A DNA stretch of 27,724 nucleotides, from positions 1-27,724 of the forward strand of contig CAUQSG010000018.1 of NCBI GenBank assembly GCA_963520725.1, read 5' to 3'. The DNA is from JABCPE02 sp963520725. GTDB lineage: Bacteria > Bacteroidota > Bacteroidia > Flavobacteriales > Weeksellaceae. Below are positions 8,553 through 17,221 of this stretch, one piece after another. Under the pieces are notes generated by a model. It saw nothing but the letters and a program-made list of their open reading frames with translations, was not told the origin of the DNA and did no database searches. The position numbers were made by a program, and so were the translations under genes. The stretch's first letter is position 1; each line of letters opens with the position of its first letter.

Positions 8553-9776
8553 TTAAATCAAACTATTTCTATCCTCATAGTTTAGCCTAAAAAACATAGC
8601 AGTCATTATAGAAAACGCCAATAGAGAACTTCCCCCATAACTGAAATAAGGCAGCGGAATCCCCACCGTAGGGAACAGCCCCATAACCATTCCTACATTT
8701 ATAGCAAAGTGCATCATCAAAATCGATGCAAAACAATATCCGAAAACTCTATTGAACACGGGCTTTTGGCGTTCAGCCAAGAAATAAATCCGCCCTATAT
8801 ACACCGCATAAAGAAGTACCAAAACAGAACTTCCCACAAAGCCCCACTCCTCGCCGACAGTACAAAAAATATAGTCCGTACGCTGCTCTGGCACGAAATG
8901 TCCCTGAGTAACAGAGCCTTCCTTATAGCCTTTCCCAAGAAGTCCGCCAGAACCTATCGCTGTTTTAGAGTAAAGCAAATTGTACCCCGCTGTATCACGG
9001 AACGCTTTTTCTCCTTTAAACAAAACCTCTATCCTCTCTCTCTGGTGTTTTGGGAGTTTTTCCATGACTTTAGGTGCGCCAAAACTTATTCCTGCAAGTA
9101 TACCAACACTCACCACAAGTGTAAAAATCGTACTAAAACCAAGCCGAATTCTACTAAAATAAACACCCAATAAGGTCAAAATCACTACTATACTTACAAT
9201 ATATACAGGCTCAAAAACCAATGACAATAGAAACACTCCCACTACCAAAAAACCAGCAGTAAAGAGCCATCCACTCAACCCCTCGCGATACAGAGCAATG
9301 ACAAACGCCATGAAAACCATCAATGAACCCACATCTGGCTGCAACAGCACCAAAAGCCCAGGGATACCGATAATAGCAAAGGCAGTCAATAAAGACCTTC
9401 CGTTTTTCATGCTGAAATCAGGATTTCCTACATAAGAAGACATCATAAGCGCAATGGCTATTTTCACAAATTCCACTGGCTGCAAACTTATCGACCCAAA
9501 TACATACCAGTTCCTCTGTCCGTTGATTTCTTTCCCAAAAGGAAAAAGCCCAACGAGCAAAATAACTGCAACAATGTAAAAAAATGGCGCCAAACTCTCA
9601 AAAACACTTCCACGGACAAACAAAATCATCATCATAACAAACAATGAGATACCAAACCAAACCGCCTGTTTTATACCGCTATCCGTACTTACACTATACA
9701 CATTAGCGATACCAAACAAAACGATAAGGATGTAGAGCAGCAGCCCTATTTTGTCTAATCCATTAGCCCATCTCAT
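8553..9776 (-). CDS. rodA: RodA, SEDS peptidoglycan glycosyltransferase
   Basis: This 407-residue polytopic SEDS protein polymerises lipid II into glycan strands during side-wall growth, in complex with PBP2. About ten hydrophobic segments are visible. Family motifs include FGSISLQPVEFVKIA, LLQPDVGS, the extracellular catalytic-loop segment FRDTAGYNLLYSKTAIGSGG (the aspartate D261 is the likely catalytic residue) and FVPEQRTDYIF with GEEWGF. It ends with the usual VGIPLPYFSYGGSS. It is the last gene of the mreB-rodA operon, 5 bp after mrdA. I see no clear terminator in the 80 bp after its stop. Confidence 0.96.
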   Translation of the reverse strand: MRWANGLDKIGLLLYILIVLFGIANVYSVSTDSGIKQAVWFGISLFVMMMILFVRGSVFESLAPFFYIVAVILLVGLFPFGKEINGQRNWYVFGSISLQPVEFVKIAIALMMSSYVGNPDFSMKNGRSLLTAFAIIGIPGLLVLLQPDVGSLMVFMAFVIALYREGLSGWLFTAGFLVVGVFLLSLVFEPVYIVSIVVILTLLGVYFSRIRLGFSTIFTLVVSVGILAGISFGAPKVMEKLPKHQRERIEVLFKGEKAFRDTAGYNLLYSKTAIGSGGLLGKGYKEGSVTQGHFVPEQRTDYIFCTVGEEWGFVGSSVLVLLYAVYIGRIYFLAERQKPVFNRVFGYCFASILMMHFAINVGMVMGLFPTVGIPLPYFSYGGSSLLAFSIMTAMFFRLNYEDRNSLI

Positions 9777-9781
9777 ATCTA

Positions 9782-11746
9782 TTATGGTGTTTTTTGAGTT
9801 TGTTTATTTTTATTATCGATTGTTTTATTTTTCTCGTTCAACAGTCGCAGACTGTCTTGTATTTTTTTCATCGCAAGAGAATCTGGCTTAGGAGGTTCAT
9901 ATCTTCCTATTTTTTTCAAATGAACTACCCATTGTCTGTTATATTCAGCCATGAAACTCGCTCCTGTCAGTCTTTTATAAAGATGCTCTCGTTTCAGCTC
10001 TCCTAAAAGATATTTTTCGGCTATCACCGTGCAGGCAGGCCCTGCCCAAGTTGCCCCAAAACCAGCATGCTCCATCACGGCTGCTACTACTATTTTAGGA
10101 TTATCAGCTGGTGCTATCATGGTGTAGATAGAGTTATCCTTCCCCTGTGGAACCTCTGCTGTTCCTGTTTTTGCCAACTGAGTAAAATCATTAGATTTCA
10201 AAGCTCGTCCCGTTCCTCTTAAAACTACAGCTTCCATTCCCCTTATCACTGGTTCAAAATGTTTTGGGTCTACTAATGTCTGATTTTTAACTTTAAATCT
10301 CTTGTCTGGATTAGGTTTTCCGTCAATGGATTTCACAATATGCGGTGTGTAATACCAGCCTCTATTTGCAATAGCTGCTGTGAAATTAGCAATCTGCAAA
10401 GGCGTTAAAAGGATTTCGCCCTGTCCCATCCCATTGAACACAGCTTGGAGAGGTTTCCAATTTTTACCATACCTCTTTTCATAAAATTTGCCATCTGGTA
10501 TCAGTCCCTTTGACCCAACTGCCAAATCATTATTTAAAAACTGCCCCAGCCCAAAACTATGCATTATTTTTGCCCATTCATCTGCTCCTTTGCTCGGATT
10601 TCCTGGGTATTTATTGAGCATTGCTAAATACGCATAAGAGAAATAACAGTTACTAGAGACTTGGATGGATGGTATAAGAGGGTCTGCTCCTCCATGCCCT
10701 TTGATTCTAACTCCAGAAACATTGAACCCACCACCACAAGGGAAAATAGTAGTAGGAGTCATCACCCCCATCTGCATAGCGGAAAGCGCTGTAACAAGTT
10801 TAAAAGTAGAACCTGGTGGATAAGCTGCCTGAATAGAGCGGTCAAACATTGGCTTATTCATGCTATCCATCTGCAGGCGGTATAGATTTTTTGTTTTTTC
10901 TGGACCTGTGAATAGGTTTGGGTCTATATCTGGACCTGTAGCCATTGCTAGGATTTCGCCGTTATTTGGGTCTATCGCTACTATTGCTCCTCGCTTATTT
11001 ACCAGCATTTCCTGAGCCATTCTTTGGAGGTCGTAGTCTATTGTCAAAACCAAATCCTTCCCAGAAATCATCTCCTTGTCCAGCTCTCCATTTTTATATG
11101 AACCTATATTCCGAAGTTTGATATCTTTCTGAATATATTTCATCCCTTTTTCACCTCGGAGCACCTTTTCATAGGCTTTTTCTATACCACTCATTCCTGC
11201 TATATCCCCTGGAAGATAGTATAGAGAGTCTTTTTTGATATAGGCAGCATTTACCTGATTGGTATATCCAAGCAAATTCCCCGAAGTAGAAACTTCGTAT
11301 TTTCTCTGTGGTCTGGAAACAACCGAAAACGCTGGATATTTAAATATAATTTCTTGAATTCTCGCCACATCTTCCCTGCTCAAATCCTTCATAAAAGTCA
11401 TCGGAGTAAATTTAGAAAAATACTTATCTGCCTTTATCTCCTTCATTTTATGATTAAAATCTGCCTCGGTGATATTCATCAACTTACAAAAACCCAATAT
11501 ATCAAAATCAGGTTTCATCAAAGCTTCTGTATAAGAGATTTCATAGGCGGGCTGGTTTCCTACCAATAGTTTAGAATTTCTATCAAAAATAGCCCCACGC
11601 TGAGGGATAATGTATTCTATCTTGATAGATGTATTGGCTGCGTTGAGAGCATATCTATCCGTAAATAGCTGTAAATAAGCCAGTCTGGCTACAAATATCA
11701 CAGCAATAAGCCCTAGGGAAATTAGAATTTTAAAATATGGTCTCAA
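9782..11746 (-). CDS. mrdA: Penicillin-binding protein 2, class B transpeptidase
   Basis: This 654-residue elongasome transpeptidase cross-links peptidoglycan made by RodA. One N-terminal membrane anchor (~7-25) is followed by the non-catalytic dimerisation/pedestal region (~45-235) and a penicillin-binding domain. Active-site motifs are all present: STFK with nucleophile S313, SSN at 364-366 and KTG at 526-528, plus GMGQGE at ~439-444. A charged, low-complexity tail rich in Lys, Asn and Gln occupies the last ~35 residues. It overlaps the mreD stop in ATGA and precedes rodA by 5 bp, so translation along the operon is likely coupled. Confidence 0.96.
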   Translation of the reverse strand: MRPYFKILISLGLIAVIFVARLAYLQLFTDRYALNAANTSIKIEYIIPQRGAIFDRNSKLLVGNQPAYEISYTEALMKPDFDILGFCKLMNITEADFNHKMKEIKADKYFSKFTPMTFMKDLSREDVARIQEIIFKYPAFSVVSRPQRKYEVSTSGNLLGYTNQVNAAYIKKDSLYYLPGDIAGMSGIEKAYEKVLRGEKGMKYIQKDIKLRNIGSYKNGELDKEMISGKDLVLTIDYDLQRMAQEMLVNKRGAIVAIDPNNGEILAMATGPDIDPNLFTGPEKTKNLYRLQMDSMNKPMFDRSIQAAYPPGSTFKLVTALSAMQMGVMTPTTIFPCGGGFNVSGVRIKGHGGADPLIPSIQVSSNCYFSYAYLAMLNKYPGNPSKGADEWAKIMHSFGLGQFLNNDLAVGSKGLIPDGKFYEKRYGKNWKPLQAVFNGMGQGEILLTPLQIANFTAAIANRGWYYTPHIVKSIDGKPNPDKRFKVKNQTLVDPKHFEPVIRGMEAVVLRGTGRALKSNDFTQLAKTGTAEVPQGKDNSIYTMIAPADNPKIVVAAVMEHAGFGATWAGPACTVIAEKYLLGELKREHLYKRLTGASFMAEYNRQWVVHLKKIGRYEPPKPDSLAMKKIQDSLRLLNEKNKTIDNKNKQTQKTP

Positions 11747-12249
11747 ACTCTCTGCTTGATTTTAAATATTAAAACATAAAATAAAACAAAAACAAACGAA
11801 TATACAGTAGTTATAGAAATATTGATAAGCACATCTAACGCTCTGCTTAACTTAAAATACTCTATAAACTGAACCAAAAACTGGTGTAAAAAAAGATTAG
11901 TAAGGATAAAACCCAAAAACTGCGTCCATTGCAAAGATTCAAAAGAGAAAAAATCTGATGTAGAATCCGATGATGACCTAAATATAACGGTTCTTACAAA
12001 AGCTATCAATGTAGTCGCAAAGGCATTAATCCCCCATGTCCCCAAAAACATATCCATTCCTAACCCCAACAGAAAACTCGTCCCTAAAAACTGAAATTTA
12101 TCCCTATAAAAAGGATAAAACATCACATAGATGGGATAGACAATTGGCGGATATTTGCCCATGATGAGGATTCTGTTCAACAAAAAAACTTGTAATATTA
12201 CCAATACTACAATGAATAAAATATCCGTCAAAATATTTCTACTAATCAT
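11743..12249 (-). CDS. mreD: MreD, rod-shape determining membrane protein
   Basis: This 168-residue protein is almost wholly hydrophobic, with about five membrane segments, including LTDILFIVVLVILQVFLLN at the start and a C-terminal SFVFVLFYVLIFKI. Sequence alone is weakly conserved. The call rests on size, topology and its place between mreC and mrdA. MreD is an inner-membrane scaffold component of the elongasome. It overlaps mreC by 8 bp and mrdA by 4 bp. Confidence 0.88.
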   Translation of the reverse strand: MISRNILTDILFIVVLVILQVFLLNRILIMGKYPPIVYPIYVMFYPFYRDKFQFLGTSFLLGLGMDMFLGTWGINAFATTLIAFVRTVIFRSSSDSTSDFFSFESLQWTQFLGFILTNLFLHQFLVQFIEYFKLSRALDVLINISITTVYSFVFVLFYVLIFKIKQRV

Positions 12250-13096
12250 TTTCCTTTACAGCAGCATCTAAAATCTCTTTTATCTCCTCTAGTTCTGTTT
12301 TTTTGAGGTTTTTAACCACGAAAACTTTCTGCACCTGCCCCATATTCTGGCTCAGCTCCACAGAAATATCCCAGTGTCCTGTTTTGCTATCCACATCATA
12401 GCCAGCCACTCTTCCTATCATGATTCCTTTTGGGAAAATAGAAGACTTACCATCAGTAATTACGGTATCTCCCACTTTTACAGAAACATATTTAGGAATG
12501 TCTTTTAGGTGCATTACTCGTGTATCCTCTCCATCCCAAGTCAAAGTCCCAAAAAAATCAGATTTTTTTAGAGATGTGTTTATTTTAATATTATTTACAC
12601 TCAAAACAGACTGAACCAAAGCATAGTTGGCCGTTGTATTGATAACTATCCCTGCTATTCCCTGTGGAGCTATCACTCCCATCTGAGGCTCCACACCGTG
12701 GTTTCTTCCTCTGTTAATCGTGAAATAATTATTATTTCTATTTATACTGTTTTGGATAATTTCTGCATCCATCACAGAGTAGGACTGCCCTTCTGTAAGA
12801 GTATTATCCACATGGACAAATTTGGCTTCAGCGGATTTTTTCTTACCATACAGCTGCTGCATGAGCATTTTATTCTGAGTGGTCAGGTCTTCATTTACTT
12901 GTTTCAGACTGAAATAACTTGCCCCCTCATCTATATAGCCAGACACAAAGGCATTAAAAGCTGATGCATGTGCCGCCACAAAAGAACGCTGCATGGAGTT
13001 CCTACTAAAAATAAGAACTACTGATACCAACTGGAGAAAAACGAAAAAAGTACCAAGACTGTTTCTCTCCAAAAACCTCCATACAAAAGACAACAT
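12242..13096 (-). CDS. mreC: MreC, rod-shape determining protein
   Basis: This 284-residue bitopic inner-membrane protein has a short cytoplasmic start, one membrane segment at ~12-30 and a probable coiled coil at ~60-90 (FSLKQVNEDLTTQNKMLMQQ). The periplasmic MreC beta domain follows, with the characteristic NRNNNYFTINRGRNHGV and GVIAPQGIAGIV stretches. In the elongasome MreC activates PBP2 and links it to MreB. It follows mreB by 14 bp and overlaps mreD by 8 bp. Confidence 0.94.
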   Translation of the reverse strand: MLSFVWRFLERNSLGTFFVFLQLVSVVLIFSRNSMQRSFVAAHASAFNAFVSGYIDEGASYFSLKQVNEDLTTQNKMLMQQLYGKKKSAEAKFVHVDNTLTEGQSYSVMDAEIIQNSINRNNNYFTINRGRNHGVEPQMGVIAPQGIAGIVINTTANYALVQSVLSVNNIKINTSLKKSDFFGTLTWDGEDTRVMHLKDIPKYVSVKVGDTVITDGKSSIFPKGIMIGRVAGYDVDSKTGHWDISVELSQNMGQVQKVFVVKNLKKTELEEIKEILDAAVKEND

Positions 13097-13110
13097 CTTG
13101 ACTAAGGCAC

Positions 13111-14136
13111 TTATCTAATCAAAAACTTAAACTTATCTATGTTTTTCAGTGCTATTCCTGTTCCTCTCACTACGGCTCTCAAAGGATCTTCGGCTACGAA
13201 TACAGGAAGCCCTGTTTTTTTGTGTATTCTATCGCTAAGACCACGCAACAGCGCTCCTCCCCCTGCAAGATATATACCTGTTTTCCAAATATCTGCTGCA
13301 AGTTCAGGCGGAGTCATGGAAAGAGTCTCCATCACTGCATCTTCTATTCTAGATATTGAGTTATTCAGAGCTATAGCAACTTCCTTATAACCTATCATAA
13401 TTTCTTTTGGTTTTCCTGTAATAAGGTCTCTACCCTGTACAGAAATATCATCCACTTCTACATCTAATTCTTCCATCGCTGCACCTACTTCTATTTTAAT
13501 TCTCTCTGCTGTCTTTTCACCAATGTACAAGTTGTGGTTGGTTCTTAGATAATAGGCAATATCATCTGTAAATACATCCCCTGCGATTTTAACAGACTTA
13601 TCACAAACGATTCCTCCAAGCGCAATCACCGCAATCTCCGTAGTACCCCCTCCTATATCTATCACCATATTTCCTTCTGGTTTCTGAATATCTATCCCTA
13701 CACCTATCGCAGCTGCCATTGGTTCATAGATAAGTCTAATTTCCTTAGCATGAACTTTCTGAAGAGAATCCTTAACCGCTCTAATCTCCACCTCTGTAAT
13801 TCCAGAAGGGATACAAACAACAATTCTAAGAGCTGGCTGAAAAACCCTCCCTTTGATTCCTGGAATTTGTTTGATAAATTCCTTAATCATGCTTTCGGAA
13901 GCTTGGAAATCTGCGATAACCCCATCTTTCAAAGGGCGGATTGTCTTTATTTCCTCATGGGTTTTACCCTGCATGTGTTTTGCTCTGTCTCCTACTGCTA
14001 TAATCTTTCCTGTGTTACGCTCTACCGCTACGATAGACGGCTGATCTACTACGATTTTGTTGTTATGTATAATTAGGGTATTAGCTGTTCCTAAGTCAAT
14101 CGCTATCTCTTTCGTGAATACATTAAATAATCCCAT
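13111..14136 (-). CDS. mreB: MreB, actin-like rod-shape protein
   Basis: This 341-residue cytoplasmic actin homologue polymerises on the inner membrane face and directs side-wall synthesis. I place the start at ATG 14136 (MGLFNVFTKEIAIDLGTANT), the normal family N-terminus. The frame stays open 23 codons upstream, but that extension runs through the promoter at 14163-14170. Nucleotide-binding motifs are intact: DLGTANT (14-20), IDIGGGTTEIAVIALGG, and the adenosine motif GIYLAGGGALLRGL. It heads a five-gene elongasome operon (mreB, mreC, mreD, mrdA, rodA) of about 5.6 kb. Confidence 0.97.
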   Translation of the reverse strand: MGLFNVFTKEIAIDLGTANTLIIHNNKIVVDQPSIVAVERNTGKIIAVGDRAKHMQGKTHEEIKTIRPLKDGVIADFQASESMIKEFIKQIPGIKGRVFQPALRIVVCIPSGITEVEIRAVKDSLQKVHAKEIRLIYEPMAAAIGVGIDIQKPEGNMVIDIGGGTTEIAVIALGGIVCDKSVKIAGDVFTDDIAYYLRTNHNLYIGEKTAERIKIEVGAAMEELDVEVDDISVQGRDLITGKPKEIMIGYKEVAIALNNSISRIEDAVMETLSMTPPELAADIWKTGIYLAGGGALLRGLSDRIHKKTGLPVFVAEDPLRAVVRGTGIALKNIDKFKFLIR

Positions 14137-14162
14137 TATCCATTTTTTATTTTTAATTTGCA

Positions 14163-14170
14163 CAAATATA
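14163..14170 (-). promoter_or_regulatory. -7 promoter element TATATTTG for the mreB operon
   Basis: The minus strand reads TATATTTG, a TAnnTTTG match, ending 26 bp before the preferred mreB ATG. Its position inside the longer open frame is the main reason to reject the upstream start. Confidence 0.6.
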
Positions 14171-14310
14171 TGAAATTTATTAAGTATTTTTATGTTTTCT
14201 ATCACAGTTTTACAAAAACTTTAACATTAGTTGTTTTTAATCCTTAAAAAAGAAAAAAATCACAAGCTTCAAAAAACCTTATTTAAAATTCTAAAATCAG
14301 ATTTTATAAC

Positions 14311-14338
14311 AAAAAAATCTCCCTAAATTAGGAAGATT
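14311..14338 (-). terminator. Terminator overlapping the channel gene's stop codon
   Basis: The minus strand has a 10-bp stem, AATCTTCCTA with TAGGGAGATT (one G-T pair, short loop), followed by a T tract at 14311-14315. The TAA stop of the channel gene (14330-14328) sits at the hairpin tip, so the hairpin begins inside the coding sequence. Confidence 0.8.
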
Positions 14339-15161
14339 CTTCTACTATTTTATGTCCGCACTGCTTACAATATCTAGCATCACCATCATTATCAATATTT
14401 CCACAGCAGTCACACAATTTCTTTGCCTTGTTCATACATTCTCTCATCTGAGATGACACAATCCCAGTCGGCACGGCTATAATACTATAACCACAGAGCA
14501 TAAGAACCACAGAAAGCAGTTTCCCCAGCGGTGTAGCGGGAGAAATATCCCCATACCCCACTGTAGTGATGGTGACCACCGCCCAATAGATACTCACAGG
14601 AATATTATGAAAGCCGTTTTTCCCGCCCTCTATGATATGCATAAGCGCTCCTAAAACCACCACAATAATGGTAATGAACATCAAGAAAATATAAATTTTT
14701 CTGGAACTACTTCTGAGCGACTGCAAAATATAATGCCCATCATCCATATAGTCCATCATATTTAGAATCCTAAATACTCTGAGCAATCGGAACAACCTGA
14801 TAATCATCAGGTATTTAGCCTCGGGAGTAAAAATACCGATATAAAACGGCAGAATAGAAAGAAAGTCTATAACCCCCATCATGCTGAATATATAGTCTTT
14901 CTTGTTTTTGACAACCATTATTCGAACTATGTATTCTGCTGTAAAAATGATGTTCATGAACCACTCAATGGTCAAGAAAGTCTTATGGAAACGAATATTC
15001 TCCACACTGTCCAAGATGACTATCATAGCACTGAGAACTATCATTGCCAGCAAAACAACATCAAACAACTTCCCCAAGGGAGTCTCCGCAAAATATATTA
15101 TTCTAAATACTTTCTTTTTCCATTCCGCTTCTTCAGGAATGAGATTATGTTCTCTACGCAT
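14328..15161 (-). CDS. Voltage-gated-type K+ channel with C-terminal zinc ribbon
   Basis: This 277-residue ion transporter has six predicted membrane segments. The S4-like segment carries arginines every third residue (R122, R125, R128, R131; RLFRLLRVFR). The pore helix and filter TTVGYGD at 199-205 mark potassium selectivity. After S6 the protein ends with a compact Cys4 module: C250/C253 and C265/C268 in CDCCG...CKQCGH, a zinc-ribbon pattern. The family would gate K+ across the inner membrane. What the ribbon does is not known to me; it may be a structural cap or a metal/redox sensor. It has its own promoter and terminator. The next gene upstream is an unrelated ABC ATPase. Confidence 0.93.
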   Translation of the reverse strand: MRREHNLIPEEAEWKKKVFRIIYFAETPLGKLFDVVLLAMIVLSAMIVILDSVENIRFHKTFLTIEWFMNIIFTAEYIVRIMVVKNKKDYIFSMMGVIDFLSILPFYIGIFTPEAKYLMIIRLFRLLRVFRILNMMDYMDDGHYILQSLRSSSRKIYIFLMFITIIVVVLGALMHIIEGGKNGFHNIPVSIYWAVVTITTVGYGDISPATPLGKLLSVVLMLCGYSIIAVPTGIVSSQMRECMNKAKKLCDCCGNIDNDGDARYCKQCGHKIVEESS

Positions 15162-15195
15162 GATAAATTCCTTTGAAATCTAAAATTGAAAGAGG

Positions 15196-15203
15196 CAAAG
15201 TTA
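15196..15203 (-). promoter_or_regulatory. -7 promoter element TAACTTTG for the channel gene
   Basis: The minus strand reads TAACTTTG, ending 34 bp before the channel ATG at 15161. A purine-rich AAAGGA 8 bp before that ATG is one of the few Shine-Dalgarno-like sequences in the window. Confidence 0.65.
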
Positions 15204-15212
15204 GTCAATTTT

Positions 15213-15941
15213 TTATTTTACAAACCAAAAAACTTTTTCCATAGCGTCCACCCCCACCGAAAGGGCATTTTTGGGAGTTTCGCCTATTTTTAGCCTATGG
15301 TCTTTCAGCCACCAGATTTTATCTGAAAAATCTTTTGCCAGACGCCAGTCATGTGAAGAAAACAAAATAGTCTTATTTTTTTCTTTTGCTAATTTTTTCA
15401 AAAGATTTAGAATCATCATTTTATTTTCTTCGTCTAGATATGTCGTAGGTTCATCCAAAATAATCATCGGCGTATTCTGTGCCAAAGCCCTTCCAATAAA
15501 TGCTTTCTGAAGATTTCCATCGGATAGTTTTTTGAGTGGAAAATCTTTATACGAAGTCAAATTCAGACTGTCTATAATTTCCTCTACTTCCTGCAAATCA
15601 TCAGAATTTAATTTAAAATAATATGGATAATGAATGTATTTTCCTAACGAAACCAAATCCATAACTGTATAATTTTCAGGAACTTGAGTTTTAGAAAAAA
15701 CCATAGAAATCCATTTTGGAATCTGCTCGTAAGAAACCGATTTTATTTCTGTTCCTTTTATCCAAATCTGCCCTTCCATCGATGAAATCTGCCCCAGAAT
15801 AGTCCTCATCAGGGTAGTTTTCCCAATGCCGTTATTCCCCACCAAAAGACAAACCTCACCAAGCGAAAGCTCTGCATCAATGGACAAAATCAAAGGCTCT
15901 CTGTAGCCTATTGCTAAGTTTTTTAATTCTAAAAAAGGCAT
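15213..15941 (-). CDS. ABC transporter ATP-binding protein, FecE/BtuD-like
   Basis: This 242-residue nucleotide-binding subunit resembles those of iron-siderophore, heme and cobalamin importers. Walker A GNNGIGKTT is at 35-43, signature LSDGN at 139-143, Walker B IILDE at 160-164 and the switch SSHD at ~195-198. LSDGN in place of LSGGQ is usual in the FecE branch. No permease or binding protein adjoins it, so its membrane partner must be encoded elsewhere. The start is 2 bp after the dus stop, so it is co-transcribed with a tRNA modification gene, an unexpected pairing. The imported substrate cannot be inferred. Confidence 0.9.
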   Translation of the reverse strand: MPFLELKNLAIGYREPLILSIDAELSLGEVCLLVGNNGIGKTTLMRTILGQISSMEGQIWIKGTEIKSVSYEQIPKWISMVFSKTQVPENYTVMDLVSLGKYIHYPYYFKLNSDDLQEVEEIIDSLNLTSYKDFPLKKLSDGNLQKAFIGRALAQNTPMIILDEPTTYLDEENKMMILNLLKKLAKEKNKTILFSSHDWRLAKDFSDKIWWLKDHRLKIGETPKNALSVGVDAMEKVFWFVK

Positions 15942-15943
15942 AT

Positions 15944-16927
15944 TTATTCCTTATCCAGCTGAGTATAAATTTCCTCCAAAACAGCCTCCATTTCCTGCAT
16001 CGTTAGAACCTGTAAGAATTTGGTTCTATATTCCTTAAAATGCGGTATCCCTCGGAAATAATTGCTGTAATGCTGTCTCATCTCTATCAGCCCTGCCCTT
16101 TCGCCTTTCCATTCTGCTGACCATTCTGCATGCTGTCTTACGGCTTCCAGCCTGTCTTTTATCGTAGGCGGCGGCAGTTTTTCTCCCGTTTGGAAGAAAT
16201 GTTTTATCTCGTTAAAAATCCATGGGTAGCCTATCGCCCCACGCCCAATCATCATTCCGTCAATATTGTATTTCTCCCTGTATTCTAGAGCTGTTTCTGG
16301 CGAATCTATATCACCATTTCCGAAAATCGGGATTTCTATATTAGGATTGTTTTTAACTTTGCTAATGTACTCCCAGTCGGCTTTTCCTTTATACATCTGT
16401 GTTCTCGTTCGGGCGTGGATGGTAAGGGCTTTTATGCCAACTTCCTGCAATCTCTCCGCTACTTCCTCTATATTGATGCTCTCTGTATCCCAGCCCAACC
16501 GAGTTTTTACTGTAACTGGCAGTTCGGTAGAATTTACCACTGCTTTGGTAAGTTTTACCATCAGATCAATATCTTTCAAAACTCCTGCCCCAGCGCCTTT
16601 GCTGACTACCTTTTTCACAGGACAACCAAAATTGATATCCACCAAATCTGGCTGTACCGTTTCCACTATCTTGGCAGACATCGCCATCGCTTCCTCATCA
16701 CCCCCAAAAATCTGAATCCCCACAGGTCTTTCGTAATCAAAGATATCCAGCTTTTTTTTGCTCTTTATCGCATCACGAATAAGCCCCTCGGAGGAGATAA
16801 ATTCTGAATACATCAGGTCTGCCCCATGCATCTTGCACAAACGGCGAAACGGCGGATCCGAAACATCTTCCATCGGCGCCAAAAGCAATGGAAAATCAGG
16901 AAGTTCTATTTTATCTATTTTCAACAT
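15944..16927 (-). CDS. dusB: tRNA-dihydrouridine synthase (DusB type)
   Basis: This 327-residue FMN enzyme reduces uridine to dihydrouridine in tRNA. The N-terminal flavin-binding LLAPMEDVSDPPFR, the DINFGCPVKKVVSKGAGAG loop with catalytic C102, VKTRLGW, the HARTRTQMYKG segment and the phosphate-binding GNGDI and MIGRGAIGYPW motifs are all present. A helical RNA-binding domain follows. The family call is firm; the DusB subtype is probable. ATG 16927 is the only usable start: no other start codon lies between it and the upstream in-frame stop, and the next Met is inside the flavin motif. The promoter element ends only 4 bp before it. Confidence 0.94.
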   Translation of the reverse strand: MLKIDKIELPDFPLLLAPMEDVSDPPFRRLCKMHGADLMYSEFISSEGLIRDAIKSKKKLDIFDYERPVGIQIFGGDEEAMAMSAKIVETVQPDLVDINFGCPVKKVVSKGAGAGVLKDIDLMVKLTKAVVNSTELPVTVKTRLGWDTESINIEEVAERLQEVGIKALTIHARTRTQMYKGKADWEYISKVKNNPNIEIPIFGNGDIDSPETALEYREKYNIDGMMIGRGAIGYPWIFNEIKHFFQTGEKLPPPTIKDRLEAVRQHAEWSAEWKGERAGLIEMRQHYSNYFRGIPHFKEYRTKFLQVLTMQEMEAVLEEIYTQLDKE

Positions 16928-16931
16928 GTTG

Positions 16932-16939
16932 CAAAGATA
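16932..16939 (-). promoter_or_regulatory. -7 promoter element TATCTTTG for dus, implying a leaderless mRNA
   Basis: The minus strand reads TATCTTTG, then CAAC, then ATG. With the -7 centre of this promoter class, transcription would start at or beside the A of the start codon. Confidence 0.65.
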
Positions 16940-17201
16940 GGCACAAAATGTTTTGGAATATTATTAAATTATGTTTAAATTTACAAAACCATCAGAAAAT
17001 TTGAATTTAAAAGAGCTTAATGCTAAAGAATTAAAGATATAGAATAGCATTTTTCTTCTTGTTTTTATAATAGGAATTACATAAAAAACATAATAGTAAA
17101 TATAAATTTATGTTTCTGCAATTATACCTAAACTCACACTCTTTTATGTGCAAATAAAACACTTTTCATTTATTCTCAATAACTTACAAATACAATTATT
17201 T

Positions 17202-17221
17202 CTTAAAAGTTATCTTGAACC
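17202..17221 (+). repeat. Left arm of 20-bp inverted repeat flanking the AT-rich gene
   Basis: It matches the reverse complement of 18184-18203 at 18 of 20 positions, with a perfect 14-bp core (AAAGTTATCTTGAA at 17206-17219 against 18186-18199). A looser match continues inward (AAAATCAA). Confidence 0.7.

Noticed and set aside
14137..14205. 23-codon N-terminal extension of MreB
   Set aside because: It runs through the TATATTTG promoter element and is absent from the canonical MreB N-terminus MGLFNVFTKEIAIDLGTANT.
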